Notes: generated by a model from the letters alone, not told the origin. Shown: positions 16,244 through 24,063, counted from the stretch's first letter. The stretch is DNA of 64,000 nt from Marispirochaeta sp964554875 (GCA_964554875.1 CAZKQJ010000012.1:1-64000), one strand, 5' to 3'. A program made the numbers and translations.

Positions 16244-17279
16244 CCTGATCTCTCCGTTTTTCAATCAGTCTTTTTTCTATCTCTTCCAGCTCCTTCATGT
16301 CCTCTTCATCGGCTTTTTTTGCTTCTTCAATTTTCCTTTTTTTATCGAATTCTTCATACCGTTCTTCAGCAAGCTTTTTCGCAACTTCCGCTTTCACCTT
16401 TCCGGCATGGGTCAGCAGTTCCTGTTCATTGAACTCCAGAAAGGCATCCAGTTTATCCGACCATTGCTCCATGGTAACGGTTTTTCGCTGCCTGGCCTGT
16501 CGTTCGGCGTAATCGAGGTACATGGTGACGATCTCATTGAGGTCTTTTATCTCTTCTTCATTCAGATAATTCTTGGCAATACCCACATCATATTTTCTAA
16601 CAATGGATCCACGCCAGGAAGTAAGCCCCATATTGGGAGCCTCGGGATTGCTGCGCGATTCGATAAGCTCGGCCGCGGTTTTGCCGGTAACAGCCCAGAG
16701 CATCTTGTTCTGCACCTTCTTGAAGAAATCCTGTGCCTGCTGCGAGTCTTTATCGTAGTCGATGGCGGTGGCATAAATATCACGAATTTTCTGGTAAAAA
16801 CGCTTTTCCGATGCCCGGATGTCCCGGATACGCTCCAGCCACTCATCGAAATAGTCCCACCGATCCGCTTTTTTCAGTCGTTCATCATCCATGGCAAAGC
16901 CCTTGATGATGTATTCTTTGAGGATATTGGTAGCCCAGATACGGAACTGGGTAGCCCGTTTGGAGTTGACCCGGTATCCGACTGCAATTATGGCGTCGAG
17001 GCTGTAATATTTTACCTGCTTTGTCTGGGTTTTCCCTTCTATGGCGCCATGGGAAGTGGTATGTTCCAAAATGGAACTTACCACTTGTTCGTCCAGTTCG
17101 CCGCTTTCAAAAATGTTTTTCAGATGCTTGGTAACAGCCGGGCGTTTTACATCAAAAAGTTCCGCCATCTGCGCCTGAGTCAGCCAGATGGTTTCGTTCT
17201 GGAAAACAGTATCTATTTTGATATTGCCGTCGGAGGTCTTGTAGAGGATGATTTGGGAATGGTTGGAGGGGTGGGTCAT
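16230..17279 (-). CDS. RhuM-family protein
   Basis: A 349-residue protein. The N-terminal third has an HTH-like block ETIWLTQAQMAELFDVKRPA and the family signature YYSLDAIIAVGYRVNSKRAT followed by FRIWATNILKEYIIKGF. A C-terminal charged coiled coil (residues about 285-349, EERYEEFDKKRKIEEAKK and on) ends the protein. RhuM was named from a Salmonella pathogenicity island; its molecular role is unknown, but the family is often found within type I restriction operons, as here. It overlaps its neighbours (4 bases with the RAYT, 14 with hsdR), so it is co-translated with the system. It may modulate restriction; this is inference. Confidence 0.85.
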   Translation of the reverse strand: MTHPSNHSQIILYKTSDGNIKIDTVFQNETIWLTQAQMAELFDVKRPAVTKHLKNIFESGELDEQVVSSILEHTTSHGAIEGKTQTKQVKYYSLDAIIAVGYRVNSKRATQFRIWATNILKEYIIKGFAMDDERLKKADRWDYFDEWLERIRDIRASEKRFYQKIRDIYATAIDYDKDSQQAQDFFKKVQNKMLWAVTGKTAAELIESRSNPEAPNMGLTSWRGSIVRKYDVGIAKNYLNEEEIKDLNEIVTMYLDYAERQARQRKTVTMEQWSDKLDAFLEFNEQELLTHAGKVKAEVAKKLAEERYEEFDKKRKIEEAKKADEEDMKELEEIEKRLIEKRRDQDERS

Positions 17280-17929
17280 GATTTACCCTCCAGGATGTAA
17301 TTATCATCATTTTCCCAATTTAGCGGATTTTCGATAATATATTTGCGAATGCGAAACAATTCGTTTTTATCACGGATAATATGATCGTGGAACCGGGGTT
17401 GCCAGGCAAATTCGGGATTGTTTTTCCTGATTTCAAATGCTGTACGGCCTTTGTACCATCGGATTATTCTGGAAATATTTTTATGAATCATTGGATTATG
17501 ATCTTCTGTCACACCGCCGGTTTTAATATGACCGGAATTTCTGTCAATTTCCGAATTTTCGGTGGTATCGTTGGTATTCGTATCGTTGGTAGAGACGCGA
17601 TTAATCGCGTCTCTACGGTCACGGTTATGGTTACAATTCCGGGTGAAATCATCATTTTTATCATTAACGCCTAAAATCCCATGAATATGATTGGGCATCA
17701 GAACAAATTCATCCAATGCAATATTGTCAAAATGATCCGGCACATTCTGCCAATTAATTTGTGCCATTTTCCCGCAATCGGACAATATCATTTTACCATT
17801 AACAATTTCCCCGAACAAACATTCCCTGTTTTTTGTACAAATGGTTACAAAATACGCCCCCGGTGATGCATAATCCCAACCCGGTAATCGTGCAGATTCC
17901 ATGCGGTATTTGTTTTTATACAGGGTCAC
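17276..17929 (-). CDS. REP-associated tyrosine transposase (RAYT)
   Basis: A 217-residue Y1-type HUH enzyme. It starts with the RAYT-like RLPGWDYASPGAYFVTICTK and carries LMPNHIHGILGV, where the H-x-H of PNHIH is the metal-binding HUH pair. A downstream helix with FHDHIIRDKNELFRIRKYI would hold the catalytic region; a tyrosine in RKYIIENPLNW is the candidate nucleophile. RAYTs act on REP palindromes and are usually single-copy domesticated genes. This one sits inside a type I restriction operon with 4-base overlaps at both ends, and an asparagine/threonine-rich insert near residues 100-125 is encoded by a perfect 28-base palindrome, itself a REP-like unit. Confidence 0.8.
   Translation of the reverse strand: MTLYKNKYRMESARLPGWDYASPGAYFVTICTKNRECLFGEIVNGKMILSDCGKMAQINWQNVPDHFDNIALDEFVLMPNHIHGILGVNDKNDDFTRNCNHNRDRRDAINRVSTNDTNTNDTTENSEIDRNSGHIKTGGVTEDHNPMIHKNISRIIRWYKGRTAFEIRKNNPEFAWQPRFHDHIIRDKNELFRIRKYIIENPLNWENDDNYILEGKS
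17589..17616. repeat. 28-base perfect palindrome (REP-like) inside the RAYT gene
   Basis: The left half is GTAGAGACGCGATT and the right half is its exact reverse complement. On the coding strand it reads through in frame as RRDAINRVST within a low-complexity segment rich in N, D and T. Palindromes with this core are the kind of REP unit that RAYT enzymes recognise, so the element probably inserted in its own transposase gene without breaking the frame. Confidence 0.75.
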
Positions 17930-19269
17930 AATTCCCCCTCAAACGTTTTTTTGAGAATGGATTTTTTTAATTCTTCAAGGTCGGTTATTTTTTGCTGGTA
18001 GATTGATTTAAGTTGGTTGGATCTTTGAAAAACATAATCAAGTTTAGCAACAATTCTTTTTTGTTCTAGTAAATGGGGGCATGGTACAGATAATCTCTTT
18101 AAATCATTAATTGAAAGATTAGGTTGCATTAGAGTATTTGCATGTTTCAAGACATATTTTTCAATAATATCTGTAGTCAAGTAATAATATAAAAAGTCCC
18201 TGTTAATCTTTTTTTTATTTGGTACTAAAGCGGCTACTCGTTGATTAACTAATGCACCATCATAATTCTTTGGTACAATAGCAACTTTCAAGCCACTTGA
18301 AATAATTGTTCTCGTTAAGGCAATGACGATGTCACCTTCTTTGACTCGAACTTCACTGTAAATATCCTTGAAATTTTCTGGCAAAAAGTTATTTTCCTCT
18401 TCTACAAAAGCTTTCACACCCACATTTGTTATTTTAATTGATTTTATCTCATTTGTAGGTTTAAAATCTTTACTAGAAAAAGCATATCCATTTAATACTC
18501 TGGTGATTTCTTGTATTGATTTCCATTCACATCCCTCCGAAAATCCCCGTTTATCCCCGTTAATCTGCGGTTCATTCCCCTTCTCCCCAACATCAAAAAT
18601 CCCGTTCAAATAACTCTCAAACAGTTCCTTTGCATTGGCCAGATTCTTCTCCGCGTTGGCTTTGGCCTTGTCTATGGCGGCAAAGGCTTCATCGAGAATA
18701 GCGACAATGCGTTTTTGTTCGGAGAGCGGGGGGAGTGGTAACTGAATTTCTCTCACATGATTTAAATTCACCCTAGGCCTTGTAGCGCCAGTAATATTCC
18801 CAACTAATTGTGATACTGATATGTCTGAATTTAGGTAATATTTTAAAAAAGAATAATCTACTACAGTTTTATTAGGTCGTATCCTTACAACATCTGCAAC
18901 AATAATTCCAGCTGGGAAATCTTTAGGTATGAAACATGTTTTACCAATAGGTATCCCTAGTTTTGCAAGCACTAAATCACCGGGTTTATATGAATGATAA
19001 TTTAGTTCTCGTGCTTTCTCGTTACTAATATACTTTATATCTTTATTTATAAAATAACCGTCGCCAATGTTTTGTAATCTTATTATTGGGACACCTTTTT
19101 CTTTATAATCAGAAACTTTGAGATTAGAACCAAAAGGACCAGAAACAATCAAATTTTTATGTTCACAACAATCTATTAACTTCTTCCACTCCCACCCCTC
19201 AGGTAATTTCTTCCCATCAGTCTCCATCTGCTTTAATCTGTGTTCATCCGTGGTAGGTACCATCTTCAT
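17926..19269 (-). CDS. hsdS: Type I restriction specificity subunit S
   Basis: A 447-residue protein with two target-recognition domains. The first (residues about 20-180) starts GWEWKKLIDCCEH and ends in the conserved PLPPLSEQKRIVAILDEAFA helix. The second (about 235-415) begins CEWKSIQEITRVLNGYAFSS and ends VPCPHLLEQKRIVAKLDYVF. Each domain reads half of a bipartite recognition site and the helices set the spacing. Two short stretches (residues about 5-18 and 228-242) are encoded by a low-complexity repeat and look like in-frame insertions. The gene overlaps hsdM and the RAYT by four bases each. The recognised sequence cannot be predicted. Confidence 0.9.
   Translation of the reverse strand: MKMVPTTDEHRLKQMETDGKKLPEGWEWKKLIDCCEHKNLIVSGPFGSNLKVSDYKEKGVPIIRLQNIGDGYFINKDIKYISNEKARELNYHSYKPGDLVLAKLGIPIGKTCFIPKDFPAGIIVADVVRIRPNKTVVDYSFLKYYLNSDISVSQLVGNITGATRPRVNLNHVREIQLPLPPLSEQKRIVAILDEAFAAIDKAKANAEKNLANAKELFESYLNGIFDVGEKGNEPQINGDKRGFSEGCEWKSIQEITRVLNGYAFSSKDFKPTNEIKSIKITNVGVKAFVEEENNFLPENFKDIYSEVRVKEGDIVIALTRTIISSGLKVAIVPKNYDGALVNQRVAALVPNKKKINRDFLYYYLTTDIIEKYVLKHANTLMQPNLSINDLKRLSVPCPHLLEQKRIVAKLDYVFQRSNQLKSIYQQKITDLEELKKSILKKTFEGEL
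18536..18575 (-). repeat. GGGGATTAAC-type repeat inserted in hsdS linker
   Basis: On the coding strand the stretch reads CGCAGATTAACGGGGATA then AACGGGGATTTTCGG, in frame. A related copy (CCACGGATGAACACAGATTA) lies at the 5' end of hsdS, 19222-19254. Such short A/G-rich tandem blocks are common dispersed repeats in many bacterial genomes. Here both copies lie at domain boundaries of HsdS and lengthen linkers. Confidence 0.5.
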
Positions 19270-20720
19270 ACCAGCTCCCGCACCCTCTTCAAGACCTCGG
19301 CGCTCTCCTTATCCAGCGCGGCGATCCCTTCCAGAATCTCCTTGGGATCCCGCAGTACCGTTTCATCCTTCCTGTTGGGATTCTTCACAGAGAGATCATA
19401 GGTTTCTTCAGAAATGTCTGCTGCGTTAATGCTCCAGGAGTTTTCAGAAACCGCCTGCGTCTTCTGAAGCTCCACAAATTCTGCAAGGTCCTGCTCGTTC
19501 AACGGATTGGTTTTTCCCAGGTTTCGGCCGGGATTCAGCTGGTAATACCATATCTTTTTGGTCGGTTCGCCCTTTTCGAAAAAGAGTACAACGGTTTTTA
19601 CCCCGGCTCCCTGGAACACGCCCCCGGGTAGGTCAAGTACGGTATGCAGATTACAGCTTTCCAGAAGGGTCTTGCGCAGGGATATGGAGGCATTGTCAGT
19701 GTTAGAAAGAAATGTGTTTTTGATAACCACACCGGCCCTACCGCCGGCTTTGAGTCTCTTGATGAAGTGCTGAAGAAAAAGAAAGGCAGTTTCTCCGGTT
19801 TTTATGGGGAAATTTTGCTGAACCTCCTTGCGTTCTTTTCCGCCGAACGGAGGGTTTGCAAGAATCACATTGAAGCGGTCTTTTTCCTGTATGTCGCTGA
19901 TATTCTCCGATAAGGTATTGGTGTGGATGATATTCGGCGCCTCGATACCGTGGAGGATCATATTCATGGTACCAATGATATAGGCCAGTGATTTTTTCTC
20001 TTTGCCGTAAAAAGTCTTTTTCTGTAAAGTTTTCATGTCACTGGTAGAAAGATTCTTTTGAGTTCTTAAATACTCAAAGGCCTCACAAAGAAAGCCCGCT
20101 GACCCAGCAGCACCGTCATAGATGGTTTCTCCTATTTGCGGCTTCACTACTTTCACAATGGTTCTGATAAGCGGCCGCGGGGTATAGTATTCTCCGCCGT
20201 TGCGCCCCGCGTTTCCCATGTTCTGAATCTTGCCCTCATACAGGTGGCTCATCTCATGCTTTTCTTTCTGGCTTCTGAAACGCAGTTCGTCAACCAGATT
20301 GATAATTTCCCGCAAGTTGTAGCCGCTCTGTATCTTGTTCTTCAGCTCACTGAAGATCTCACCTATCTTATATTCGATGGTGTCCGGATTATCTGCCTGG
20401 GTTTTAAAACTTCGTAAATAGGTAAAGAGTTTCTGGTCAACAAAATCCCGAAGATCATCACCGGTCAAAGCTTTATGATGGTCAAGTTTTCCTTCTTTTG
20501 TTTTGGGAGCCGCCCATACATTCCATTTGTACTCGTCTGAAATGATAGATGAATATGATTTAGATGAAAGCCTGGCAGCAGCCTCTTTATCCTTCTCAAG
20601 ATCGTCAAGGTATTTTAGAAAGAGAACCCAGGATGTCTGTTCCACATAATCCAGCTCACTGGAACAGCCGGCATCTTTCCAGAGGGTGTCGTCGATGTTC
20701 TTAAAGGTTTGTTCAAACAT
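19266..20720 (-). CDS. hsdM: Type I restriction modification methyltransferase subunit M
   Basis: A 484-residue adenine-N6 methyltransferase. N-terminal helical domain: ASELDYVEQTSWVLFLKYLD and a DEYKWNVWAAPK block. Catalytic domain: motif I region ETIYDGAAGSAGFLCEAF (SAM binding), motif IV ILANPPFGG (catalytic NPPF), then INAADISEETYDLSVKNPNR. It pairs with HsdS as M2S to methylate the host site and is first in the operon, preceded by AAAGGA about 14 bases from the ATG. Length and motifs are normal for the family, so the system looks intact. Confidence 0.93.
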   Translation of the reverse strand: MFEQTFKNIDDTLWKDAGCSSELDYVEQTSWVLFLKYLDDLEKDKEAAARLSSKSYSSIISDEYKWNVWAAPKTKEGKLDHHKALTGDDLRDFVDQKLFTYLRSFKTQADNPDTIEYKIGEIFSELKNKIQSGYNLREIINLVDELRFRSQKEKHEMSHLYEGKIQNMGNAGRNGGEYYTPRPLIRTIVKVVKPQIGETIYDGAAGSAGFLCEAFEYLRTQKNLSTSDMKTLQKKTFYGKEKKSLAYIIGTMNMILHGIEAPNIIHTNTLSENISDIQEKDRFNVILANPPFGGKERKEVQQNFPIKTGETAFLFLQHFIKRLKAGGRAGVVIKNTFLSNTDNASISLRKTLLESCNLHTVLDLPGGVFQGAGVKTVVLFFEKGEPTKKIWYYQLNPGRNLGKTNPLNEQDLAEFVELQKTQAVSENSWSINAADISEETYDLSVKNPNRKDETVLRDPKEILEGIAALDKESAEVLKRVRELV

Positions 20721-20845
20721 GTTTTATACTCATTCCTTTCTATTCTTTAGCCCGGCACAGATGCCTGGCTTCTTGGAGCGCGGGGATTTTAAGACCGCTT
20801 TCAGTATATTTATACCATATTTTTACACGCTTTAGTGCTGTATTG

Positions 20846-20945
20846 CCTATAACGTCCCGCGAGTACCCGAAGTTGGCGCCGGGAGCTTGCGACCAGAGCC
20901 AATTTGGGCGGAGCGAAGCGTAGCCGGGTACTCGCTGTTATGTTT
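20846..20945. repeat. attC-like site A (between hsdM and thsB)
   Basis: A 100-base imperfect palindrome with integron-type ends: TATAACG on the left, CTGTTATG on the right. The arms are CGAGTACCCG with AAGTTGGC, and GCCAATTTGGG with CGGGTACTCG. The inner AAGTTG/CAATTTGGG pair is offset, as in attC L boxes. The octamer TTTAGTGC occurs at 20831 and again at 20943. It lies 70 bases past the thsB stop, where a cassette attC belongs. Confidence 0.6.
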
Positions 20946-20972
20946 AGTGCCCGGCTGTTTTAGCTTCAGGTT

Positions 20973-21000
20973 CAGCAAAGTACAAGGATATACTTTGCTG
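20973..21000 (-). terminator. Trailer hairpin of the Thoeris cassette (TCCT loop)
   Basis: On the coding (minus) strand a 12-pair stem (CAGCAAAGTA and its complement, plus two closing pairs, one wobble) encloses TCCT. It starts 15 bases after the thsB stop. There is no clear T-run, so it may be a 3' stabiliser or a weak terminator. It belongs to a family of six similar hairpins in this region. Confidence 0.5.
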
Positions 21001-21015
21001 ATATACCTTATTGTT

Positions 21016-21504
21016 CTATTTACCTGCTGCTTTAGCAGCAGATTCAATCCAAGCTCCTATATTGTTATATCCATTATCACTTTTCCAATCATATGTTTTG
21101 TATAGTGATGAGAAATATACTTTCTTCCCATTTTGGGTAATATACCAATCATCAAAAGGATTTCTACCTTTTGTACTAGTATTGCCATTTCTATCTTTTA
21201 TAGTATGGATATATATCCCTAGCATACCATTTCCTTTTTGATGGCTTGATTTAATCTCATAGTTAATCCATTTTTTACCCGCAGTATCTGTACCAATTAA
21301 TACAACAGTTACAGATGTTCCGTTTAATTGCCCATCTATCCATCTCTCAATTGCAGAATCAGTTTTTTTCTTGACCTCTTCCCATTCAGCCGAATCAAAG
21401 AAACCTGCTGCGGTTCTGTCTTGAGTAACCCAACTATTCCTTACAATGCTAGCCCGCCAGTTGTCATTCCTATAACGGAAACTAAAAAATGTTTTTCTTG
21501 CCAT
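21016..21504 (-). CDS. thsB: Thoeris TIR-like protein ThsB
   Basis: A 162-residue TIR-like (DUF1863) protein. Features are RKTFFSFRYRNDNWRASIVR at the start, SVTVVLIGTDTAGKKWINYE with the candidate catalytic glutamate at residue 83, and a C-terminal WYITQNGKKVYFSSLYKTYD. By family, ThsB detects phage infection and makes a cyclic ADP-ribose isomer from NAD+ that activates ThsA. Length and residue order match known ThsB. It lies 13 bases after thsA in the same direction. Neither gene shows truncation. AT-rich codon use differs from the surrounding housekeeping genes and fits recent acquisition. Confidence 0.88.
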   Translation of the reverse strand: MARKTFFSFRYRNDNWRASIVRNSWVTQDRTAAGFFDSAEWEEVKKKTDSAIERWIDGQLNGTSVTVVLIGTDTAGKKWINYEIKSSHQKGNGMLGIYIHTIKDRNGNTSTKGRNPFDDWYITQNGKKVYFSSLYKTYDWKSDNGYNNIGAWIESAAKAAGK

Positions 21505-21517
21505 TTGACTACTCCTT

Positions 21518-22942
21518 TTATACTAACTCTAAAATATCTAATATGTTTGAAATAATTTGTTCAGGTTTATCAACTTTATCATTCAATTTTTTGAAAGCAG
21601 ATATAAGTTTTTTATTTGTGGAATCAAAATAATCTTGAATATTTCTATCTACAAATTGCCATAGTTCATTTGCCATGTACCCACTACAACCAATGGGTAT
21701 TGGTATTAACCCGAGCTCAATTGCTATATCAAATTCTTCTTTCATTCCCTCTGCAAGAGCAACTTCTCCATTAATTATTTTATTTCCCATAAAAAAGATT
21801 GCAATTCCTGCTGAACCAACAATTTCATATCTATATTTTCTCCAAGTCCTTTTTCTTAATTCCTCATCTTTAATGAATTGTGGAAAAGGCTTCATATTTA
21901 AATAATCAACAACGCGACCATTATGCTTATCATATACAGCTTTTATTGCTCCTGTTATGAAAGCATTTCCAATACCTAAACCAATGCCCGAAGATATTTT
22001 ATAATTTCGCTCAACGAGCAATTCACCAAGTTTATATAAAAATTCTTCTACTTCTGGTTGATCCCATTCTCCAAATTCATTAGCACTTCCCGATAAAAAT
22101 ATTGATTTGCTTTTATATATCTTTTCAATCTTATTTAAGATCTGTGTAATATCTGAATATTCCTCAACTAACAAAGCTTTTACTTGAAATCTTTTTAGGT
22201 CTTTTATCATGAGATCTTGCTTTACCGTGGCTTGAGTATATTCGTCTTCTGTATCGTAATCAGATCTATTACATTTACGGAAAATACAATAATGTTGACG
22301 TTGGTGCTCTTTAAAATATCCTCGAACTCGACTCATTATATAATCTAAATTGGGATCAGAAAAACTAAATCCAAGAAATAAAAAGGTTTTAGAGACTAGA
22401 TCGCCGGATAAGGCGGTAATGTAGGGAGCTCTTTCATTTGCATATTTTTCATAATCATCTCTTGTCAGCACAGTTGAATCTGGATGATCAATGTCTCCAT
22501 GCATTTTATATATTATTGCATCACGTTTTGATTTTGTCAGAGATAAATGATTGATTGTGTATTTTACATCAGGAGTTTTACGGGCGCTTTCTAATGCTTG
22601 CTCAAGCAGTTTGTCATAATTTGTTGTCCAATATATTAAAATCGGCAGTCTTGCCATAATATTATGATTCTCTGTTGGTTCACGACAAGTTGCTATATTG
22701 TCTAATAAATGTTGGCTTATCCGATGTCTTCCATTATCATTTAAAAAATACTGTGCTATGCCAATTAAATCATTTTCTTTTTCTATATCTATGTTTAATT
22801 CTACTGCAAATGGTTTTAGTAATTCTTTCCAGTTTACATAACCAGCAGATGTAGATAATCCTGCACCGGCAAAAATGGCCGCATTGTTTTCCTCAAGCTC
22901 AGTAACAAAATGTGTTATAAATGATTCTATTTCTCTTGTCAT
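21518..22942 (-). CDS. thsA: Thoeris effector ThsA (SIR2-SLOG NADase)
   Basis: A 474-residue protein. The SIR2 domain (about 1-270) has the NAD loop AAIFAGAGLSTSAGY, the motif WTTNYDKL with N108, and IYKMHGDI with H148; these correspond to the paired Asn/His catalytic residues of characterised ThsA. The SLOG domain (about 280-474) begins IFLSGSANEFGEW and has a glycine-rich SSGIGLGIGNAFITG ligand loop. It depletes NAD+ when the ThsB signal binds SLOG, causing abortive infection. Start: AGGAGG 7 bases before the ATG. A hairpin with a TCCG loop lies just upstream of that ribosome site. Confidence 0.92.
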   Translation of the reverse strand: MTREIESFITHFVTELEENNAAIFAGAGLSTSAGYVNWKELLKPFAVELNIDIEKENDLIGIAQYFLNDNGRHRISQHLLDNIATCREPTENHNIMARLPILIYWTTNYDKLLEQALESARKTPDVKYTINHLSLTKSKRDAIIYKMHGDIDHPDSTVLTRDDYEKYANERAPYITALSGDLVSKTFLFLGFSFSDPNLDYIMSRVRGYFKEHQRQHYCIFRKCNRSDYDTEDEYTQATVKQDLMIKDLKRFQVKALLVEEYSDITQILNKIEKIYKSKSIFLSGSANEFGEWDQPEVEEFLYKLGELLVERNYKISSGIGLGIGNAFITGAIKAVYDKHNGRVVDYLNMKPFPQFIKDEELRKRTWRKYRYEIVGSAGIAIFFMGNKIINGEVALAEGMKEEFDIAIELGLIPIPIGCSGYMANELWQFVDRNIQDYFDSTNKKLISAFKKLNDKVDKPEQIISNILDILELV

Positions 22943-22962
22943 TCTTATCCTCCTATTTCCGA

Positions 22963-22976
22963 GGCCACGGATGGCC
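22963..22976 (-). promoter_or_regulatory. Leader hairpin of thsA (TCCG loop)
   Basis: On the coding strand GGCCA-TCCG-TGGCC folds as a 5-pair stem with a four-base loop. It ends 8 bases before the AGGAGG ribosome site of thsA. The loop TCC could pair with GGA of the ribosome site, so a translational control role is possible but unproven. Confidence 0.45.
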
Positions 22977-23008
22977 GAGGACTAAAAAGCTCTTAAGCCG
23001 GGCATTGA

Positions 23009-23040
23009 ACATAACGGGCGGTGGAACCGCCGTGTTAAGC
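23009..23040. repeat. Short attC-like site B (between thsA and TIR cassette)
   Basis: A 32-base palindrome with ACATAAC and GTTAAGC ends; GTTAAGC fits the GTTRRRY consensus. The stem GGCGGT-GGA-ACCGCC lies between the ends. The L-box bulges of a full attC are missing, so it may be a deletion derivative. The core GCGGTGGAACCGC recurs in site D at 25212-25224. Confidence 0.5.
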
Positions 23041-23065
23041 GTAGTGCTCCCTTTATGATAAACTT

Positions 23066-23093
23066 CATTAAAGTACATGGATGTACTTTAATG
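23066..23093 (-). terminator. Trailer hairpin of the TIR cassette (TCCA loop)
   Basis: A perfect 12-pair stem (CATTAAAGTACA and its complement) with loop TCCA on the coding strand. It begins one base after the TIR stop codon. It shares the segment AAAGTA with the trailer hairpin of the Thoeris cassette, although the genes are unrelated. Confidence 0.55.
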
Positions 23094-23094
23094 C

Positions 23095-23862
23095 CTATTT
23101 TTGTTGAAGTAATTCAGCAATTTCACTCGCAATTTCATCAACTGTATGAGTTGCTGTACTTCTTGCGACTTTATCCGCTAACGATGGACTATAGTCTATT
23201 ACCTGCTGTTTTGTAATATTATGCCAGATAGGTAACAGAACTTGCTCCCCAGAAATAGCCCTAGTTACAATTCCATCCAATTCATAATTAGTCCACCCTT
23301 TTGAAATGAAATTCGGAGACAAAACAACTAACCCTACTCTACTAGAAGATAGTCCTTGATCAATTTTCTGTCTTAAACTATCCCCAATACGTAAAGTAAA
23401 TTCGTCATACCAAACATTTAATTTTTTGCTTATTTGTGCATTTGCCAGAGACCTTACAATATCATCTTTATCTTCAGAAGCATGGGAAATAAAAACATCA
23501 TGAATTCTTGTTCTATCGTCACCTGTACTTGGTGGTAAATTCTCATTTATTAAACTTGGAACCGTTGAAAGTGGTGCCTCTCTAATTTCAGGTAGAGCTC
23601 CAGGAATAACTCTTACGGAAGCTTTTGTGCTTCCGCGAATACCTTGCATATCAACAGCCACATGCCAATGACCAGAATTGGGGATTTGTAATCTTAAAGG
23701 GGATTTTTTCGCCAATCCACCAATATATTGGTGTCTTCTACCATTTTTATAATTAGAGAAATTAGAACTATTCATTAACCTGACATTTGCTCCACTAGTT
23801 AATGTTACTTCAACAATTTCACCTCTTTGCCTTTGACCAAGATCGGTATGGATAAAATTCAT
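23095..23862 (-). CDS. DUF1883-TIR domain protein
   Basis: A 255-residue protein. Residues about 1-88 match DUF1883, a small beta domain (FIHTDLGQRQRGEIVEVTLT; PNSGHWHVAVDMQGIRGSTK). Residues about 118-255 are a bacterial TIR domain: HDVFISHASEDKDDIVRSLA, WYDEFTLRIGDSL, and GWTNYELDGI with candidate NADase glutamate E194. TIR proteins of this type either cleave NAD+ or make cyclic signals. It is preceded by a 51-residue repeat protein (23-base gap) and has AGAGGA before the ATG. It shares the minus-strand direction with Thoeris but is separated by an attC-like site, so it is a separate cassette; it could also act as a second signal producer for ThsA. Confidence 0.8.
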   Translation of the reverse strand: MNFIHTDLGQRQRGEIVEVTLTSGANVRLMNSSNFSNYKNGRRHQYIGGLAKKSPLRLQIPNSGHWHVAVDMQGIRGSTKASVRVIPGALPEIREAPLSTVPSLINENLPPSTGDDRTRIHDVFISHASEDKDDIVRSLANAQISKKLNVWYDEFTLRIGDSLRQKIDQGLSSSRVGLVVLSPNFISKGWTNYELDGIVTRAISGEQVLLPIWHNITKQQVIDYSPSLADKVARSTATHTVDEIASEIAELLQQK

Positions 23863-23885
23863 GACTTTCCTCTTTTAATAAATAA

Positions 23886-24041
23886 TTACGAGAAATCAAA
23901 AACTACACAACCATTACCTGCCGCTGCAATTCCTTTTAAGTCCATTGTAGATTTTAATTCTGCATTTTTTAGTATTATTAAAGCTTGTTTGCTACTTGCT
24001 GCAGCAGCAATCCCTTTCAAATCCAATGTTGATTTACTCAT
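23886..24041 (-). CDS. 51-residue tandem-repeat protein paired with DUF1883-TIR
   Basis: The start at 24041 is set by AAAGGAG 7 bases upstream; a longer in-frame ATG at 24068 falls within a hairpin and is rejected. The protein is two copies of a unit: KSTLDLKGIAAA (residues 3-14) and KSTMDLKGIAAA (residues 30-41), each followed by a short hydrophobic stretch (ALIILKNAE; CVVFDFS). No cysteine pair, signal peptide or membrane segment is visible. I do not recognise a characterised family. Its position directly before the TIR gene suggests a partner, inhibitor or trigger peptide for it. Confidence that it is expressed is good because of the ribosome site and the preserved repeat. Confidence 0.65.
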   Translation of the reverse strand: MSKSTLDLKGIAAAASSKQALIILKNAELKSTMDLKGIAAAGNGCVVFDFS

Positions 24042-24063
24042 TATAATTCTCCTTTCTTCCCGA

